Assembly (NCBI RefSeq): GCF_004362215.1 | Contig: NZ_SNWR01000001.1 | Span: 3,702,001-3,766,000, forward strand | Direction of reading: 5' to 3' | Origin: Paractinoplanes brasiliensis | Lineage (GTDB): Bacteria > Actinomycetota > Actinomycetes > Mycobacteriales > Micromonosporaceae | DNA length: 64,000 nt | Shown: positions 15,401-25,131 of the stretch, in pieces | Layout: the number at the start of each line of letters is the position of its first letter | Numbering within the stretch: position 1 is the stretch's first letter | The notes under the pieces: generated by a model | The model's input: only the letters and a program-made list of their open reading frames with translations | The model's database searches: none | Told to the model about the DNA's origin: nothing | Made by a program: the position numbers and the translations under genes

Positions 15401-16927
15401 GTACAGGGTGACGTCGGTCTGACCGATGATCGTGGGTGTGGCGGCGCTGCACGAGGTGGCCGGCGAGGTCTTCATTCCGGTCGGTTTGTTCGGTTTGTGG
15501 TTGTAGGTGATCGCGAGCGTCGGACTGGTCTGGAGGAACTCCTTCCAGCCGTTGGTGTCCGACTCGCTTGCGGCGACCAGCGCCAACGTCTGGACGGTCT
15601 TGTTGGACGCGACGGCCGCGGTGACCGCGGACTTCACGTTGAACGGCACGCCGTCGGCCGGGCAGGAGGAGTTGTAGCCGTTGGCGACGGTCGCGTAGGC
15701 GACGACCGAACCGAGATCCACGTTGGCCCAGGCGTTCCAGAAGGCGTTGGTCTGGGTCAGCACCGGCGTCGGGGCATGCACGTTGACCCGGGTCGGATTG
15801 CACGAGTAGGACCAGGTCTGTGTGATCTTGAAGGTCGCGGTGTTGATGTTCGCGTCGCGCAGGGTGGCGATGGGGAGCGTGAAGTTGATGAACGTCCGTG
15901 ATTTGATCTCACCGGAGTTGCCTACCTGCATGCGGCCCCGGGGATCGGGAGTGGTGTTCCAGTACTTGGTCTGTGGGAAGTCGGCCGGCAAGGTCGCCCA
16001 GCCGTTGCGGGCGCCGGCTGCCGGTGACCACGCGAAGGTCGGGTCGAGGTAGACCGGGTACTTCGTCGTCGCGCCGGTGAGCAGGTTCTTGTCCGGGGTG
16101 AGGGTGATCTGGTCGGACTTCACGGCGGTGGCCAGGCGTGCCTTGCGGGCTGAGGAGCCGGGCCCTCGGGTGGTTGACGTGGTGGCTCGCGCGCCGGCGG
16201 CGGCCCTGGCCGGGGGAGCGGAGTCCCACATCATCGGCGTCGGCGCAGTGAGCACCGGGCTGCCCCAACGGTCGTGGCCGACGAGGTTGCCGTGGGCGTC
16301 CGCCTTGAGCGTGAGCCCCTTGGTGTTGGTGCCGAAGGACAGTTCGGCCAGGGCCGGGTTCTTCGCCGCGGCTGCGTCGCGGACGACGAAGACCTCGGAG
16401 AAGCCGCCGGTGGCGAGGGCCGTGACCTGCAGGTCCACACCCGGCAGGACCGCATTGTAGGTGGCGGTCGCGCCGGTCACGGTCGGCTCGGGCAGCTTCG
16501 TCGGTGCGGTGAAGGCCGCGTTGACGGCGGCGTCGCCGACGGTGGCCATCGGCCCTGTCCCGCCGCCCGAGAGCCGCAGCGGCGTCAGGGCGGTCTTGGG
16601 TGACCAGGTGCCGTCGGTGTTCCGGGTGAGCGTGGCGTCGAGCTCGCGCCAGGTGTCACCGACTCGTTTGCGGACGGGCGCCGCCGACTGCACCAGTGTG
16701 ACCGTCCCGTCGGGGTTGGCCGTGCTCGTCGACGTGGCTGTGGTGGCCTCGGTCACTTCGACCGGCTTGCGGGTGCGGTGAGCCTCGGCCAGCGCCCCCT
16801 CGACCGAGCCGCGTGTGGCCCCCGCGGGTGGCGGCGCGGGCGGCTCGGCGGCCGCGGGGGACGCCACGAACATTCCTGACAGCAGACCGGAAATGGTCAG
16901 AGCAGGCAGAATACTAGATCTTTTCAT
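12437..16927 (-). CDS. Secreted LamG/DNRLRE/FG-GAP multidomain protein
   Basis: About 1,496 residues starting at Met-Lys-Arg-Ser-Ser, with a signal peptide (LPALTISGLLSGMFVASPAA, then AEPP). In order: a wall-proximal region, a DNRLRE-type beta domain from about 290 (YPVYLDPTFAW), a fibronectin-like part, FG-GAP-like Asp repeats at about 690-960 (DGDLTGDNLADL, DFNSDGTADLW), a LamG/concanavalin-like domain at about 1000-1200 (FNGTAGTVIS ... VWAKPD), and six or so repeats of about 45 residues (YNRTRSADGVW, YSRSRSSSGTW) that look like a lectin-type propeller. The domains suggest extracellular carbohydrate or surface binding. It is divergent from the RHS toxin gene, a pairing common in actinomycetes, so it may be a partner or delivery component (inference). 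Confidence 0.8.
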   Translation of the reverse strand: MKRSSILPALTISGLLSGMFVASPAAAEPPAPPPAGATRGSVEGALAEAHRTRKPVEVTEATTATSTSTANPDGTVTLVQSAAPVRKRVGDTWRELDATLTRNTDGTWSPKTALTPLRLSGGGTGPMATVGDAAVNAAFTAPTKLPEPTVTGATATYNAVLPGVDLQVTALATGGFSEVFVVRDAAAAKNPALAELSFGTNTKGLTLKADAHGNLVGHDRWGSPVLTAPTPMMWDSAPPARAAAGARATTSTTRGPGSSARKARLATAVKSDQITLTPDKNLLTGATTKYPVYLDPTFAWSPAAGARNGWATLPADFPQTKYWNTTPDPRGRMQVGNSGEIKSRTFINFTLPIATLRDANINTATFKITQTWSYSCNPTRVNVHAPTPVLTQTNAFWNAWANVDLGSVVAYATVANGYNSSCPADGVPFNVKSAVTAAVASNKTVQTLALVAASESDTNGWKEFLQTSPTLAITYNHKPNKPTGMKTSPATSCSAATPTIIGQTDVTLYAPVSDRNKNALGVEFKLWKQGASGTVLARSNPDLLWYSSGSTAVLKIPMKTLKAAAGTGIATFEWNVRATDYNMWSETSATCRFRFDATRPGGPTIAMPEGVTPQIGVPLTIGIKPPADENGKVVTPVPTSYLYQLNGGPYATVAATNGNAEIKNLKPARFTNTLSVTSLSAGGNVGEATQEIFNADPAAVASDGDLTGDNLADLTVIGGKSKLPAGVWTSIGRGTGQIAPIATNLGAHGAGQNNVPADFNSADIITGHFGGTGLQDLLAFYPTGVVGRSDSQGTAVILRGNGDGSVIKSELDGNSHTIEPIFLNEEPDGSSLLQLVNAGSHTTEWLGPDLLGVLNDPDGYRLTYHPALGGTGQFDLSAKLSQPTPTGGTDWNTWTLTSAQTATGTALFLWQATTGKLYLWNDVVWAGGTGLEFDQYLLSENFKTGQKQTLRAADFNSDGTADLWAVNENGEVTGLLVGDLSGGTGTLSAQPWQVFTPPTHTWKLDDAETGIIGAAGAKDTAGSLHASGAGGTSWTSGDLFDPAAEFNGTAGTVISTATKAVTTNADFSVSVWAKPDAYEGIVVSQDGVNGTGFKVWPSGLDNSWRFGMQKADEAYSGATWDIAVSAPGTAKLGVWTHLTVTYKASTAKMTLYVDDKRISSATHTTPWSAAKSFRIGDTQTAAGTHGYAFKGQISQVQTWDTVIWPIAEFQDALWDRVRGADGTWSKTPSMIDSNPAITTSAITRTPDGVVHVFNMVAGSGVWYRSRSAGGTWQGDAVRIDLSTQITDLAAAALPDGSIQLQTLLPAYGVYNRTRSADGVWSAATNFDASTLISKIASTATPDGRTHLLTLLPGYGVYSRSRSSSGTWGAATRFDQQGNLTDVAAVGLPDNTVHSVTVYPGFGVYDRTMSSTDVWGSATVLDNNGSPSAVSAAGAPDGSIVVDTAGAGTTVTHRVRTAAGTWETAQSSFTTAAKPTNLVSWVSGDGRAHVAYLPDLP

Positions 16928-17162
16928 GTACGCAGATCGCCCCCGTGAGCAACTCAATGCTGATCGTGTGGGGCGCAGCTTAAGGGCGTACTTGCCGGGG
17001 CTGTCTATACGGTGTTCAGACAGTCATACATCTAAATATTTCCGTTACCGGATCTTTACCCTGCGTTGTATCCATCCCGTTCGGAATCTGTCAGTGTCCG
17101 TTCGCGACCACTCGATCATGGGTCGCTGGGCATGCTCTGCCCGTACGGGGAGGAAGAGATTC
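16928..17162. promoter_or_regulatory. Divergent promoter region, LamG and RHS genes
   Basis: This 235-base region contains an unusually AT-rich patch (17024-17050, with ATCTAAATATTTCC) and an inverted repeat: CTGTCT at 17001-17006 and AGACAG at 17018-17023. A clear ribosome binding site, GGAGGAAG, precedes the RHS start. The repeat may be an operator shared by both genes; no known regulator motif is recognised. Confidence 0.45.
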
Positions 17163-20100
17163 ATGCGGCGTTCCGCGCTGTCGTTTTTCCTGTCGGTGAC
17201 CTGTCTGGTGAGTGTGGTCGTGTCGGTGCCCGCGTACGCCGCGGAGCCGGTGACCGACCTGCCAAAGCCCTCGCCCGGGCGATCGGTGGCAACCAGGCCC
17301 GTCCCGTACCGCTTCGCGGTCCCGCACGACGATTCCCGGACCTCCTACAAGCCGGCCGCCACGACTTTGCCTCAGGCCTCCACCGCGTCGGTCAGCCTCT
17401 CCCCGGTGCGGAAGAAGGCCCCGGGTGCTCCGGTGTGGGCGCAGGCGGTCAGCGGCTTCGGCGCTGACACCCAGGCCGACGTGCGGATCCCCGGCCCGGC
17501 CGTGGCCGAGAAGGTCGGGGTGGCCGGTGTGCTGATCGCGGTCACCGTCCGCGATCAGCGGTCCGGCCGGGCGCGGGTGGGCGTCGACTATGCGGGCTTC
17601 GCTCAGGCGTACGGAGGCAACTACGGCTCCCGGCTGAGGTTGGTACAGCTGCCGTCCTGCGCGCTGACTACGCCCGATCTGGCCGTCTGCCAAACCCGGA
17701 CGCCGCTCGTGTCGGCCAACGACCCGGCCGCGAAGTCGGTCTCGGCCGAGGTTTCGCTCGCGGCCGGCACGTCCGTCGTCGTGGCCGCGGTGACCGACCC
17801 CGCCACCGAGGGCGGCAAGGACTCCGGCGGCAGCTACGCGGCGAGCGACCTCAAGCCGTCCGGCTCATGGGCCGGGGGCAGCAGCACCGGCTCGTTCACC
17901 TACAGCTACCCGATCAGCGTGCCGCCCGCCCCGAGCGGGCTCGTACCCTCGGTCGGGCTGTCGTACGACTCCGGTTCGGTCGACGGGCAGACCGTCTCGA
18001 CGCAGGCCCAGGCGTCCTGGGTGGGCGACGGCTGGGGCACCCCGAGCTCGTACGTCGAGCAGACGTTCGTGTCCTGCTCGGACAACCCGGGCGGCGAGGC
18101 TGCGCCGGAGAAGACCGCCGACCTCTGCTACGACGGCCCGATCATGACGCTGTCGCTGAACGGCAGTACGCAGCGGCTCATCTGGGACGAGGGCAAGAAG
18201 GTCTGGAAGGCCGAGGACGACAAGGGTGAGGTGATCGAACGGAGCACCGGGTTCGACAACGGCACCACGGCCGACGACAAGAACTACTGGACTGTCGTTA
18301 CACGCGATGGCACCAAGTACATGTTCGGGCGTAATCGGCTGCCCGGGTGGAGTTCGGGCAAGCCGGTGACCAAGTCGGTCGACACGCTGCCGGTGTACTC
18401 GCCGCACGCGGGTGACCCCTGCTACGACGAAACGTTCAAGGATGCGCAGTGCACGATGGCTCGGCGCTGGAACCTCGACTACGTCGTGGACGTCAGCGGC
18501 AACGCCATGGCGTACTACTACGACCAGAAGACCAACTTCTACGGCCGGCACAAGGGCGACACCGACACCGAGTACGTCCGTGACAGCTACCTGGACCGGA
18601 TCGACTACGGCTTCCGCGACAACGGCGCCTACGGCACGGTGCCCAACCAGGTCAAGTTCGAGACAGCTGGGCGGTGCGTTCAGGCGACTTGCGCGGCGCT
18701 CAGTTCGACAACCAAGGCGAGCTACCCGGACGTACCGTTCGACCTGATCTGCGAGGCGGGCAAGAACTGCACGCCCCAGGCGCCGTCGTTCTTCTCGACC
18801 GAGCGCCTGACCCAGATCGTCACCAAGCAGTACGACGTCGCTGCGGCCAAGCACCTGCCGGTCGACACCTACGACCTCGCGCAGACCATCCCGACGACGG
18901 GGGACGGCACCTCGCCCACCCTGTGGCTGTCGTCGGTGACCCGCACCGGTCATGAGGGCAACGCCTCGATTGCCCTGCCCGCGATGACGTTCGCCAGCAC
19001 CCGGCTGCCCAACCGGTCGGTGGCCACCGACGGGTTCCCGGAGTTCTACCGGCACCGCCTCACCTCGATCACCACCGAGACCGGCTCGGTCATCTCGGCC
19101 GCGTACGAGCTGCCGAAGCCGTGCGCGTCGGTCAGCGCCCTCAACCCGGCCACTAACACCAGCTCTTGCTATCCGGTGCGATGGACCCCGGACGGGCTGT
19201 TCGAGCCGAAGCTGGACTGGTTCAACAAGTACGCGGTGACCCGGGTGACCCAGACCGATCCGACCGGCGGCGCCGCGGCCACGGCCACGAGCTACCAGTA
19301 CGACGGCGGGGCGGCCTGGCACTTCGACGACAACGAGGTGGTCAAGGCCAAGTACCGCACGTACGGCCAGTTCCGCGGCTACGCCAAGGTCACCACGTAC
19401 GAGGGCGACGGCGTCAACGACCGCCGTACGAAGTCCGAATCGCTCTTCTACCGCGGCATGTCGAAGAACAACAACAGCACCGTGGTCAACCTCGAGGACT
19501 CGCTCGGCGGTCAGCACGAGGACCACAACGAGCTCGCCGGACGGGTCCTGGAGACGCTCACCTATCAGGGTGAGGGCGGGCCGCTGGACAACTCCGCCGT
19601 CACCTCCTACTGGGTGTCGGGCGCGACCGCCACCCGGTCCCGTACGGACCTGCCCGCTCTGACCGCCAACTGGGTCGCCCCGGTGCTCAACGTCAGCCGG
19701 CAGCGGATCACTAGTGCGACCGGGACGACGTGGCGGACCCATGCGGTCGACACCAGTTACGACACCACCCCCGGGTCGCTGACTCTCGGCTCGGTCAAGC
19801 ACGTCTACAGCCACACCGTCCCGGCCGACGCCAAGTACGACCGATGCACGATCAACAGTTACGCCCCGGCGAACCTCACGGCCAATCTCGTCGACCTGGT
19901 GTCGCAGATCGAGACCCTGGCCGTTCCGTGCGGTGGCTACACCGCGGGCTCGCCGGTCTCCGTGCCCGGCTCGGTCAACACGCTGACCGCCCCGGCCTCG
20001 GTCTCTCGCCCGGCCCAGGTGGTTTCGCTGACGCGCAAGTCCTACGACGACTACACCTGGTCGGAGACCTTCCCGCAGACTGTCCTGGTGTCCCGTGGCC

Positions 20101-23100
20101 TGGTCACGATGGAGCGGCAGGCCAAGGACTATGTGAACGGCGCGTACACCTGGCAGATCCTCGGCCGCACCCACTACGACGCGGTCGGGCGGGCCGACGA
20201 CGCGTACGACGGCAAGGGCAACAAGACCCACACCGACTACACCGTCAACTCGGTGGGCCTGGTCACCGGCATGTCGGTCGCGCAGCCGCTCGACCACACC
20301 ACCTCGTCGACTGTCAACCCTCGCCGCGGCCTGACGGTGACCAGCACCGACATCAACGAGGTGGTCTCGACCCAGGCGTACGACGCCCTTGGCCGGACGA
20401 CCAGCGTGTGGCTGAACAACCGCACCACTGCGCAGAACGCGAACTACAAGTTCGGCTACACGGTGTCCAAGACGGGCATCAGCGCCACCACAACCGAACG
20501 GACCAACAACAGCAACGCCTACCTCAAGTCGGTCACGCTCTACGACGCGCTGCTGCGGCCCCGCCAGACCCAGGCCGAGACCCCCCAGGGCGGCCGGCTC
20601 GTCAGCGACACCTTCTACGACACCCACGGTTGGGTGACGAAGGAGTACGAAGGCTACTGGGACGACAACGTCGAACCCACCGTGGGCAACGTCGTCGACC
20701 CGTACGACCCGAACGTCGACATCCCGGTGCCCAGCCAGAACTACACCACGTACGACGGTCTCGGCCGCGTCGTGATGGTCGAGCGTATGAAGGACAACCA
20801 GAGCGTTTCCAGGACGTTCACGGTCCACAACGGTGACCGCACCACGATCGTCCCACCCACCGGCGGCACCGTCACCACCACCGTCGCCGACCCGCTGGGC
20901 CGCACCACGACCATGCGGGAATACACCACCCGGCCGTCGCTGAACACGCCGTCGGACTACTTCACCGGAACGTTCAGCGTTTCCGGTGGAACGTCGCTGG
21001 CCACCACATACGAGTTCGACTCGCGGGGCTTGCAGGGCAAGGTCGTCGACACCAAGGGCAACCCCTGGACGACGAAGTTCAACCTGCTCGGCCAGATCAC
21101 CGAGAAGACCGACCCGGACGCCGGCGCGACCAAGGACATGCAGTACGACGCCAACGGCAACCTGACCCAGTCGACGGACGCCCGCGGCAAAACCATCTCG
21201 TTCCAGTTCGATGCCCTGAACCGGCCGACGGCCAGCTTCGCCGGGACAACCCAGCTCACCAAATCCGTCTACGACAACTCGAACAACGCCGTACCCGGCA
21301 TGACGTTCCCGAAGGGTCAGCTGACCACGAGCATCGCCTACTCCGCTGGGCTCGAGTACAAAACGCAGGCGGCCAACTTCAACGTCTTCGGCTCCTCCCT
21401 GGGTGAGACCGTGAGCATCCCGGGACAGAGCGCGCTGGCCGGCGACTACGCGTTCACCCACTTGTACTACCCGAACAACGGCCTGCTTTTCCGCGACACC
21501 TTCCCGGCCAAGGGCGGCCTGCCCGCCGAGACCGTCGCGTACTCGTACGACAAGTTCGACCAGGTCCAGGTGATGACCGGCCTGAACCCGTACCTGCAGT
21601 CGACCACCGAGGACGCGTACGGCCGGATCAACCAGACCGTCATAGGGACGGGAACCAACCAGGCCGCGGTCGACAATCTCTACGACGAGCACACCGGCCT
21701 GCTCAAGAAGCAGACCACGACTCGCAAACCCACGGCGCCGTCGGGCATTGACGAGCAGGAGTTCAAGTACGACCCGGCCGGCAACCTGCTCGCGCAGACC
21801 AGCACCCGGCTCGCCGCGAACAGCATCGCCGAAACGCAGTGCTTCGCCTACGACGGACTGCGGCGGCTCACCGAGGCGTGGACAGCGACCGACAAGTGCG
21901 CGACCACGCCCACGAGCACCAACCGGGCGATGCTCGGCAACACGATCGGTGGCGCCAGCGCCTACTGGACCAGCTGGCGCTTCGACGACCTCGGCAACCG
22001 TACGAGCGAGGTCAAACACGCGCTCACCGGTACCAACGACACGACGACGACCTACAAGTACGACGAGAACGGCGCAGGGCAGCCGCACACGCTGACGTCC
22101 ACCGCCACCACCGGCGCGACCACCGGTAGCGCGACCTACAAGTACGACGTGGCCGGCAACATGACTGTCCGCAACGCGGGCAACGGCAACCAGACCCTCG
22201 CCTGGACCGACGAGGGCAAGCTGGGCAGCGTCACCAGCGCGGCCGGCACGAGCACAAGCATCTACAACGCGAACGGCGACCTGCTGCTGCAGGACGACCC
22301 GACCACGACCACGCTGTATCTGGGCGCTCAACAGCACGTGCTCACCAAGGCCACCGGCGCCGTCACCGGCACCCGCTACCAGACACTCGCGGGCGCGGGG
22401 ACGGTGATCAGGACCGGTTCCGGTACGGCGTACACGTTCGCCCTGGCCAACACACAGGGCACCCCAACTTTGTATCTGAACAACACCGCGCAGACACCCA
22501 CCTGGCGGCAGTACACCCCGTACGGCGGTCCCCGCGGCGCGACCATCACGGCGCCCGACAATCGTGGCTTTCTCAACAAGCCGCTGAACGCGAGCACCGG
22601 CTTGACCAACGTCGGAGCCCGCGAGTACGACCCGGTTATAGGCCGCTTCATCTCGGTCGACCCGATCCAGGACCTGCAGGACCCGCAGCAGTGGAACGGC
22701 TACGCCTATGCCAACAACAATCCCACCACGCTCAGTGACCCGTCCGGCCTCATCGCCAAGGAACCCCGCGAGGGTGGCGGTGGCACCGGCTATCACGAGC
22801 AGCCCGGGGACATCGGCGGAGGCGGGGATAGCGCCGGCAATGGGAATGGCGGTGGTTCCAGCGATTCCGGTGACCACGGCAGCAACAACGACGACGGCGG
22901 CGGGAACTGGTTCAAGAAGACCTGGAAGAAGACCAAGAAGGTCATCACCGACCACCCGCAGATCACCGGCTTCGTCGCCGGCGCCGTCACCGGTGCTGTC
23001 TGCTTGGGCGCGGGCGGCATCGCCGCCGGCCCCGCCGGCCTGGCCGCCTGCGGCGCCATCGCCGGCGCAGTAGGCTCCATCGCCACCGACTGGGCCGCCG

Positions 23101-24158
23101 GCACCAGCACCAAGGACATGCTGGTCAACGCGGCCGAATCAGCCGCCCTGGGCGGCGCCGCAGGCGTACTGATTCCCAACGCCGGCAGCGTGGCTCGCAA
23201 TGCCGGCAGCATGGCCCGCGGCGCAAAAGCCTTCATCACCGGCGGGACGCGTCAAACAACCCGCCAGGCGGAATCCCAGGCGGCCAAGACCGTGCTGAGC
23301 CGGGAATCATCCGAGGCGGGAACCACACAGGCGGGCAAGTGCCTTCACAGCTTCGCGCCGAATACGCCGGTCCTTCTAGCCGGGGGCTCCGCCAAGCCCA
23401 TCGAGGACGTCGAAGTCGGTGACGAGGTCGTCTCCACCGACCCCGGGACCGGCACCACAACGGCCAAGACGGTCGAGGCGCTGCACATCAATGAGGACAC
23501 GGATCTGACCGATCTGACCGTCAGTACCGAAGACGGCGAACAGGTCACCCTGAACACGACCCAGCACCACCCGTTCTGGAGCATCACCCGCGACGAATGG
23601 GTCGATGCGGCCGAACTCCGGCCGGACGAGCACCTTACTGAGGTCGACGGCGCTCCGGTGACGGTGGTCGCGGTCAAGAACTTCAGCGGCAACCGCCTGA
23701 TGCGTGACCTCACGGTAGCGGACATCCATACGTACTATGTGCTCGCCGGCAGAACACCGGTGCTCGTGCACAACTGCGGCGAGACCATGGACTTCGCCCA
23801 TGGGACCACGACTGCTCACGCCGAAAGCATCGCCCAAAATGGTCTCAGTTCCACGGCTGCAAAAGCTTCGTCTAGCGGTGGTAGCGTTGCTCAGCCCGGA
23901 AATTTCTTCACCTATCGCGTTACTGGTGGGGGCGATCCGAACCTGAGCGTTGCTGCTCAGTGGGGTGTCACCAGGAATGGCGGTGCCCGAGAAGGGGCCT
24001 CTGTGGTGATTACCCGGATGTGTAAGTGCACCTATGATCGTCTGGTCAAAGAGGGGCACATCACCACACGTGTGACAGGTGAGGGGATGCCGGAGGAGAC
24101 AATCTTTGGTCCAGGTGCGCTACCGTTCCTTAAGCCTGTGACACAATTCCCCTTGTAG
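17163..24158 (+). CDS. RHS-repeat polymorphic toxin with HINT domain
   Basis: About 2,331 residues. A signal peptide (residues 1-26) and a beta-rich N-terminal region (YSYPISVPPAPSGLVPSVGL, SpvB-like) come first. Many RHS/YD repeats follow (YDALGRTTSVWL, YDANGNLTQSTDARGK). The RHS core ends in REYDPVIGRFISVDPI at about 1820-1850. A glycine-rich hydrophobic stretch, a HINT autoprotease-like domain from Cys2060 to HNC (2203-2205) and a 126-residue C-terminal toxin domain complete it. The toxin part has FAHGTTTAHAESIAQNGL, GNFFTYRV and PEETIFGP, reminiscent of the His/Tyr/Glu arrangement of ADP-ribosyltransferase folds (inference). The RHS shell would encapsulate the toxin and the HINT domain would release it. 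GGAGGAAG sets the start. Confidence 0.9.
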   Translation: MRRSALSFFLSVTCLVSVVVSVPAYAAEPVTDLPKPSPGRSVATRPVPYRFAVPHDDSRTSYKPAATTLPQASTASVSLSPVRKKAPGAPVWAQAVSGFGADTQADVRIPGPAVAEKVGVAGVLIAVTVRDQRSGRARVGVDYAGFAQAYGGNYGSRLRLVQLPSCALTTPDLAVCQTRTPLVSANDPAAKSVSAEVSLAAGTSVVVAAVTDPATEGGKDSGGSYAASDLKPSGSWAGGSSTGSFTYSYPISVPPAPSGLVPSVGLSYDSGSVDGQTVSTQAQASWVGDGWGTPSSYVEQTFVSCSDNPGGEAAPEKTADLCYDGPIMTLSLNGSTQRLIWDEGKKVWKAEDDKGEVIERSTGFDNGTTADDKNYWTVVTRDGTKYMFGRNRLPGWSSGKPVTKSVDTLPVYSPHAGDPCYDETFKDAQCTMARRWNLDYVVDVSGNAMAYYYDQKTNFYGRHKGDTDTEYVRDSYLDRIDYGFRDNGAYGTVPNQVKFETAGRCVQATCAALSSTTKASYPDVPFDLICEAGKNCTPQAPSFFSTERLTQIVTKQYDVAAAKHLPVDTYDLAQTIPTTGDGTSPTLWLSSVTRTGHEGNASIALPAMTFASTRLPNRSVATDGFPEFYRHRLTSITTETGSVISAAYELPKPCASVSALNPATNTSSCYPVRWTPDGLFEPKLDWFNKYAVTRVTQTDPTGGAAATATSYQYDGGAAWHFDDNEVVKAKYRTYGQFRGYAKVTTYEGDGVNDRRTKSESLFYRGMSKNNNSTVVNLEDSLGGQHEDHNELAGRVLETLTYQGEGGPLDNSAVTSYWVSGATATRSRTDLPALTANWVAPVLNVSRQRITSATGTTWRTHAVDTSYDTTPGSLTLGSVKHVYSHTVPADAKYDRCTINSYAPANLTANLVDLVSQIETLAVPCGGYTAGSPVSVPGSVNTLTAPASVSRPAQVVSLTRKSYDDYTWSETFPQTVLVSRGLVTMERQAKDYVNGAYTWQILGRTHYDAVGRADDAYDGKGNKTHTDYTVNSVGLVTGMSVAQPLDHTTSSTVNPRRGLTVTSTDINEVVSTQAYDALGRTTSVWLNNRTTAQNANYKFGYTVSKTGISATTTERTNNSNAYLKSVTLYDALLRPRQTQAETPQGGRLVSDTFYDTHGWVTKEYEGYWDDNVEPTVGNVVDPYDPNVDIPVPSQNYTTYDGLGRVVMVERMKDNQSVSRTFTVHNGDRTTIVPPTGGTVTTTVADPLGRTTTMREYTTRPSLNTPSDYFTGTFSVSGGTSLATTYEFDSRGLQGKVVDTKGNPWTTKFNLLGQITEKTDPDAGATKDMQYDANGNLTQSTDARGKTISFQFDALNRPTASFAGTTQLTKSVYDNSNNAVPGMTFPKGQLTTSIAYSAGLEYKTQAANFNVFGSSLGETVSIPGQSALAGDYAFTHLYYPNNGLLFRDTFPAKGGLPAETVAYSYDKFDQVQVMTGLNPYLQSTTEDAYGRINQTVIGTGTNQAAVDNLYDEHTGLLKKQTTTRKPTAPSGIDEQEFKYDPAGNLLAQTSTRLAANSIAETQCFAYDGLRRLTEAWTATDKCATTPTSTNRAMLGNTIGGASAYWTSWRFDDLGNRTSEVKHALTGTNDTTTTYKYDENGAGQPHTLTSTATTGATTGSATYKYDVAGNMTVRNAGNGNQTLAWTDEGKLGSVTSAAGTSTSIYNANGDLLLQDDPTTTTLYLGAQQHVLTKATGAVTGTRYQTLAGAGTVIRTGSGTAYTFALANTQGTPTLYLNNTAQTPTWRQYTPYGGPRGATITAPDNRGFLNKPLNASTGLTNVGAREYDPVIGRFISVDPIQDLQDPQQWNGYAYANNNPTTLSDPSGLIAKEPREGGGGTGYHEQPGDIGGGGDSAGNGNGGGSSDSGDHGSNNDDGGGNWFKKTWKKTKKVITDHPQITGFVAGAVTGAVCLGAGGIAAGPAGLAACGAIAGAVGSIATDWAAGTSTKDMLVNAAESAALGGAAGVLIPNAGSVARNAGSMARGAKAFITGGTRQTTRQAESQAAKTVLSRESSEAGTTQAGKCLHSFAPNTPVLLAGGSAKPIEDVEVGDEVVSTDPGTGTTTAKTVEALHINEDTDLTDLTVSTEDGEQVTLNTTQHHPFWSITRDEWVDAAELRPDEHLTEVDGAPVTVVAVKNFSGNRLMRDLTVADIHTYYVLAGRTPVLVHNCGETMDFAHGTTTAHAESIAQNGLSSTAAKASSSGGSVAQPGNFFTYRVTGGGDPNLSVAAQWGVTRNGGAREGASVVITRMCKCTYDRLVKEGHITTRVTGEGMPEETIFGPGALPFLKPVTQFPL

Positions 24159-24186
24159 CTGCTCGCAGATGGGACAGGATGCAGCG

Positions 24187-25131
24187 ATGAGTTTTGACTG
24201 GTCAGGCGAAAAATCGCTCAGAATCAACGTCGTATCCTGGCCAATCTCCGAGAAATCCGACGGCTTCAAAGAGCTGGCGCAATGGAAGCTTAAGACGCTG
24301 GATATCCTATCCGTTGATGAAATAAGGACCCGCCTGGCGGAACTTTCATCGTTGCCATCTGCTTCCAGCATGGATGTAAGAGTCGAGGTTGTTTCGGCAG
24401 ATGAGCTATTGATGACCTGTGAGTATGACAGCTCTATCCCGGAGCCGATGAGGCTAGGGGCGGCATCCGTGACCTGGCGATTCCTTGACGAGGAGCTTGC
24501 CAGGTTGTGGATGATAGGGGATTCGCCACGGAGTCATTTCCCGGAGTTCATGCGCCAGCGACGAGCCCAGTTGGATGCCATATCCTCAATGCAACGCCTC
24601 TATTTGATGTTCGCATCAATCATCAGAGTCGAGCCGTTAATAGCAGCAGCGGCCGGAGCGGTGTTGGGTTCCTCGCGTCTACTGGCCGGTCGCCTTGCGG
24701 AAGCGGATGGCCGAGAGGCATTGCTAGGACGCTTCACTGATTTGGCATCCCGGCTTGCTGTCAGTCTTGAAGGGCGGGGCGTCCGGAGAAACTCTGGCCA
24801 TCTTGAAAAAGCGGATCTGGGGTCGCTGATGTTAGGTCTAGGAGATCATTTAAAGCGGGCCATAAGCACCCGTGAATCAAGTGACATCGCCCAATGTATC
24901 GAAATGGTATTCGATTCATTCTACCTTTTTGATGAGCATTATAGCGTGGCTCCCCTCTCCCTTGCGCGGAGCGAGGATCGCGATTACCGCGACGACCTCG
25001 ATCTGCTCTTGACTGGGAATTCCAATGCTTTCGAGGTGATGCTGGAAAGGTCGCTCATTAGTGCAGATTCGATCCGGAAGGTGATTGTTGGCGCTGATGT
25101 CCGCCGGCAGCTACTAAACGCGATCATCTGA
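24187..25131 (+). CDS. Putative immunity protein for the RHS toxin
   Basis: 314 residues, no recognised domain, no signal peptide. It begins 28 bases after the toxin stop; an in-frame ATG at 24169 is an alternative start. Its base composition (GATATCCTATCC, AATAAGGAC, TTTTTGATGAGC) is visibly lower in GC than almost every neighbour, as is the last part of the toxin gene, consistent with a transferred toxin-immunity cassette. The protein is predicted mostly helical and acidic. The immunity role rests on position, orientation and composition only. Confidence 0.65.
   Translation: MSFDWSGEKSLRINVVSWPISEKSDGFKELAQWKLKTLDILSVDEIRTRLAELSSLPSASSMDVRVEVVSADELLMTCEYDSSIPEPMRLGAASVTWRFLDEELARLWMIGDSPRSHFPEFMRQRRAQLDAISSMQRLYLMFASIIRVEPLIAAAAGAVLGSSRLLAGRLAEADGREALLGRFTDLASRLAVSLEGRGVRRNSGHLEKADLGSLMLGLGDHLKRAISTRESSDIAQCIEMVFDSFYLFDEHYSVAPLSLARSEDRDYRDDLDLLLTGNSNAFEVMLERSLISADSIRKVIVGADVRRQLLNAII

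Noticed and set aside
17865..22955. Very long minus-strand open frame (about 1,700 codons)
   Set aside because: It is antisense to the RHS gene, has Val/Gly/Arg-rich composition typical of an anticodon shadow and no recognisable domain or ribosome binding site.
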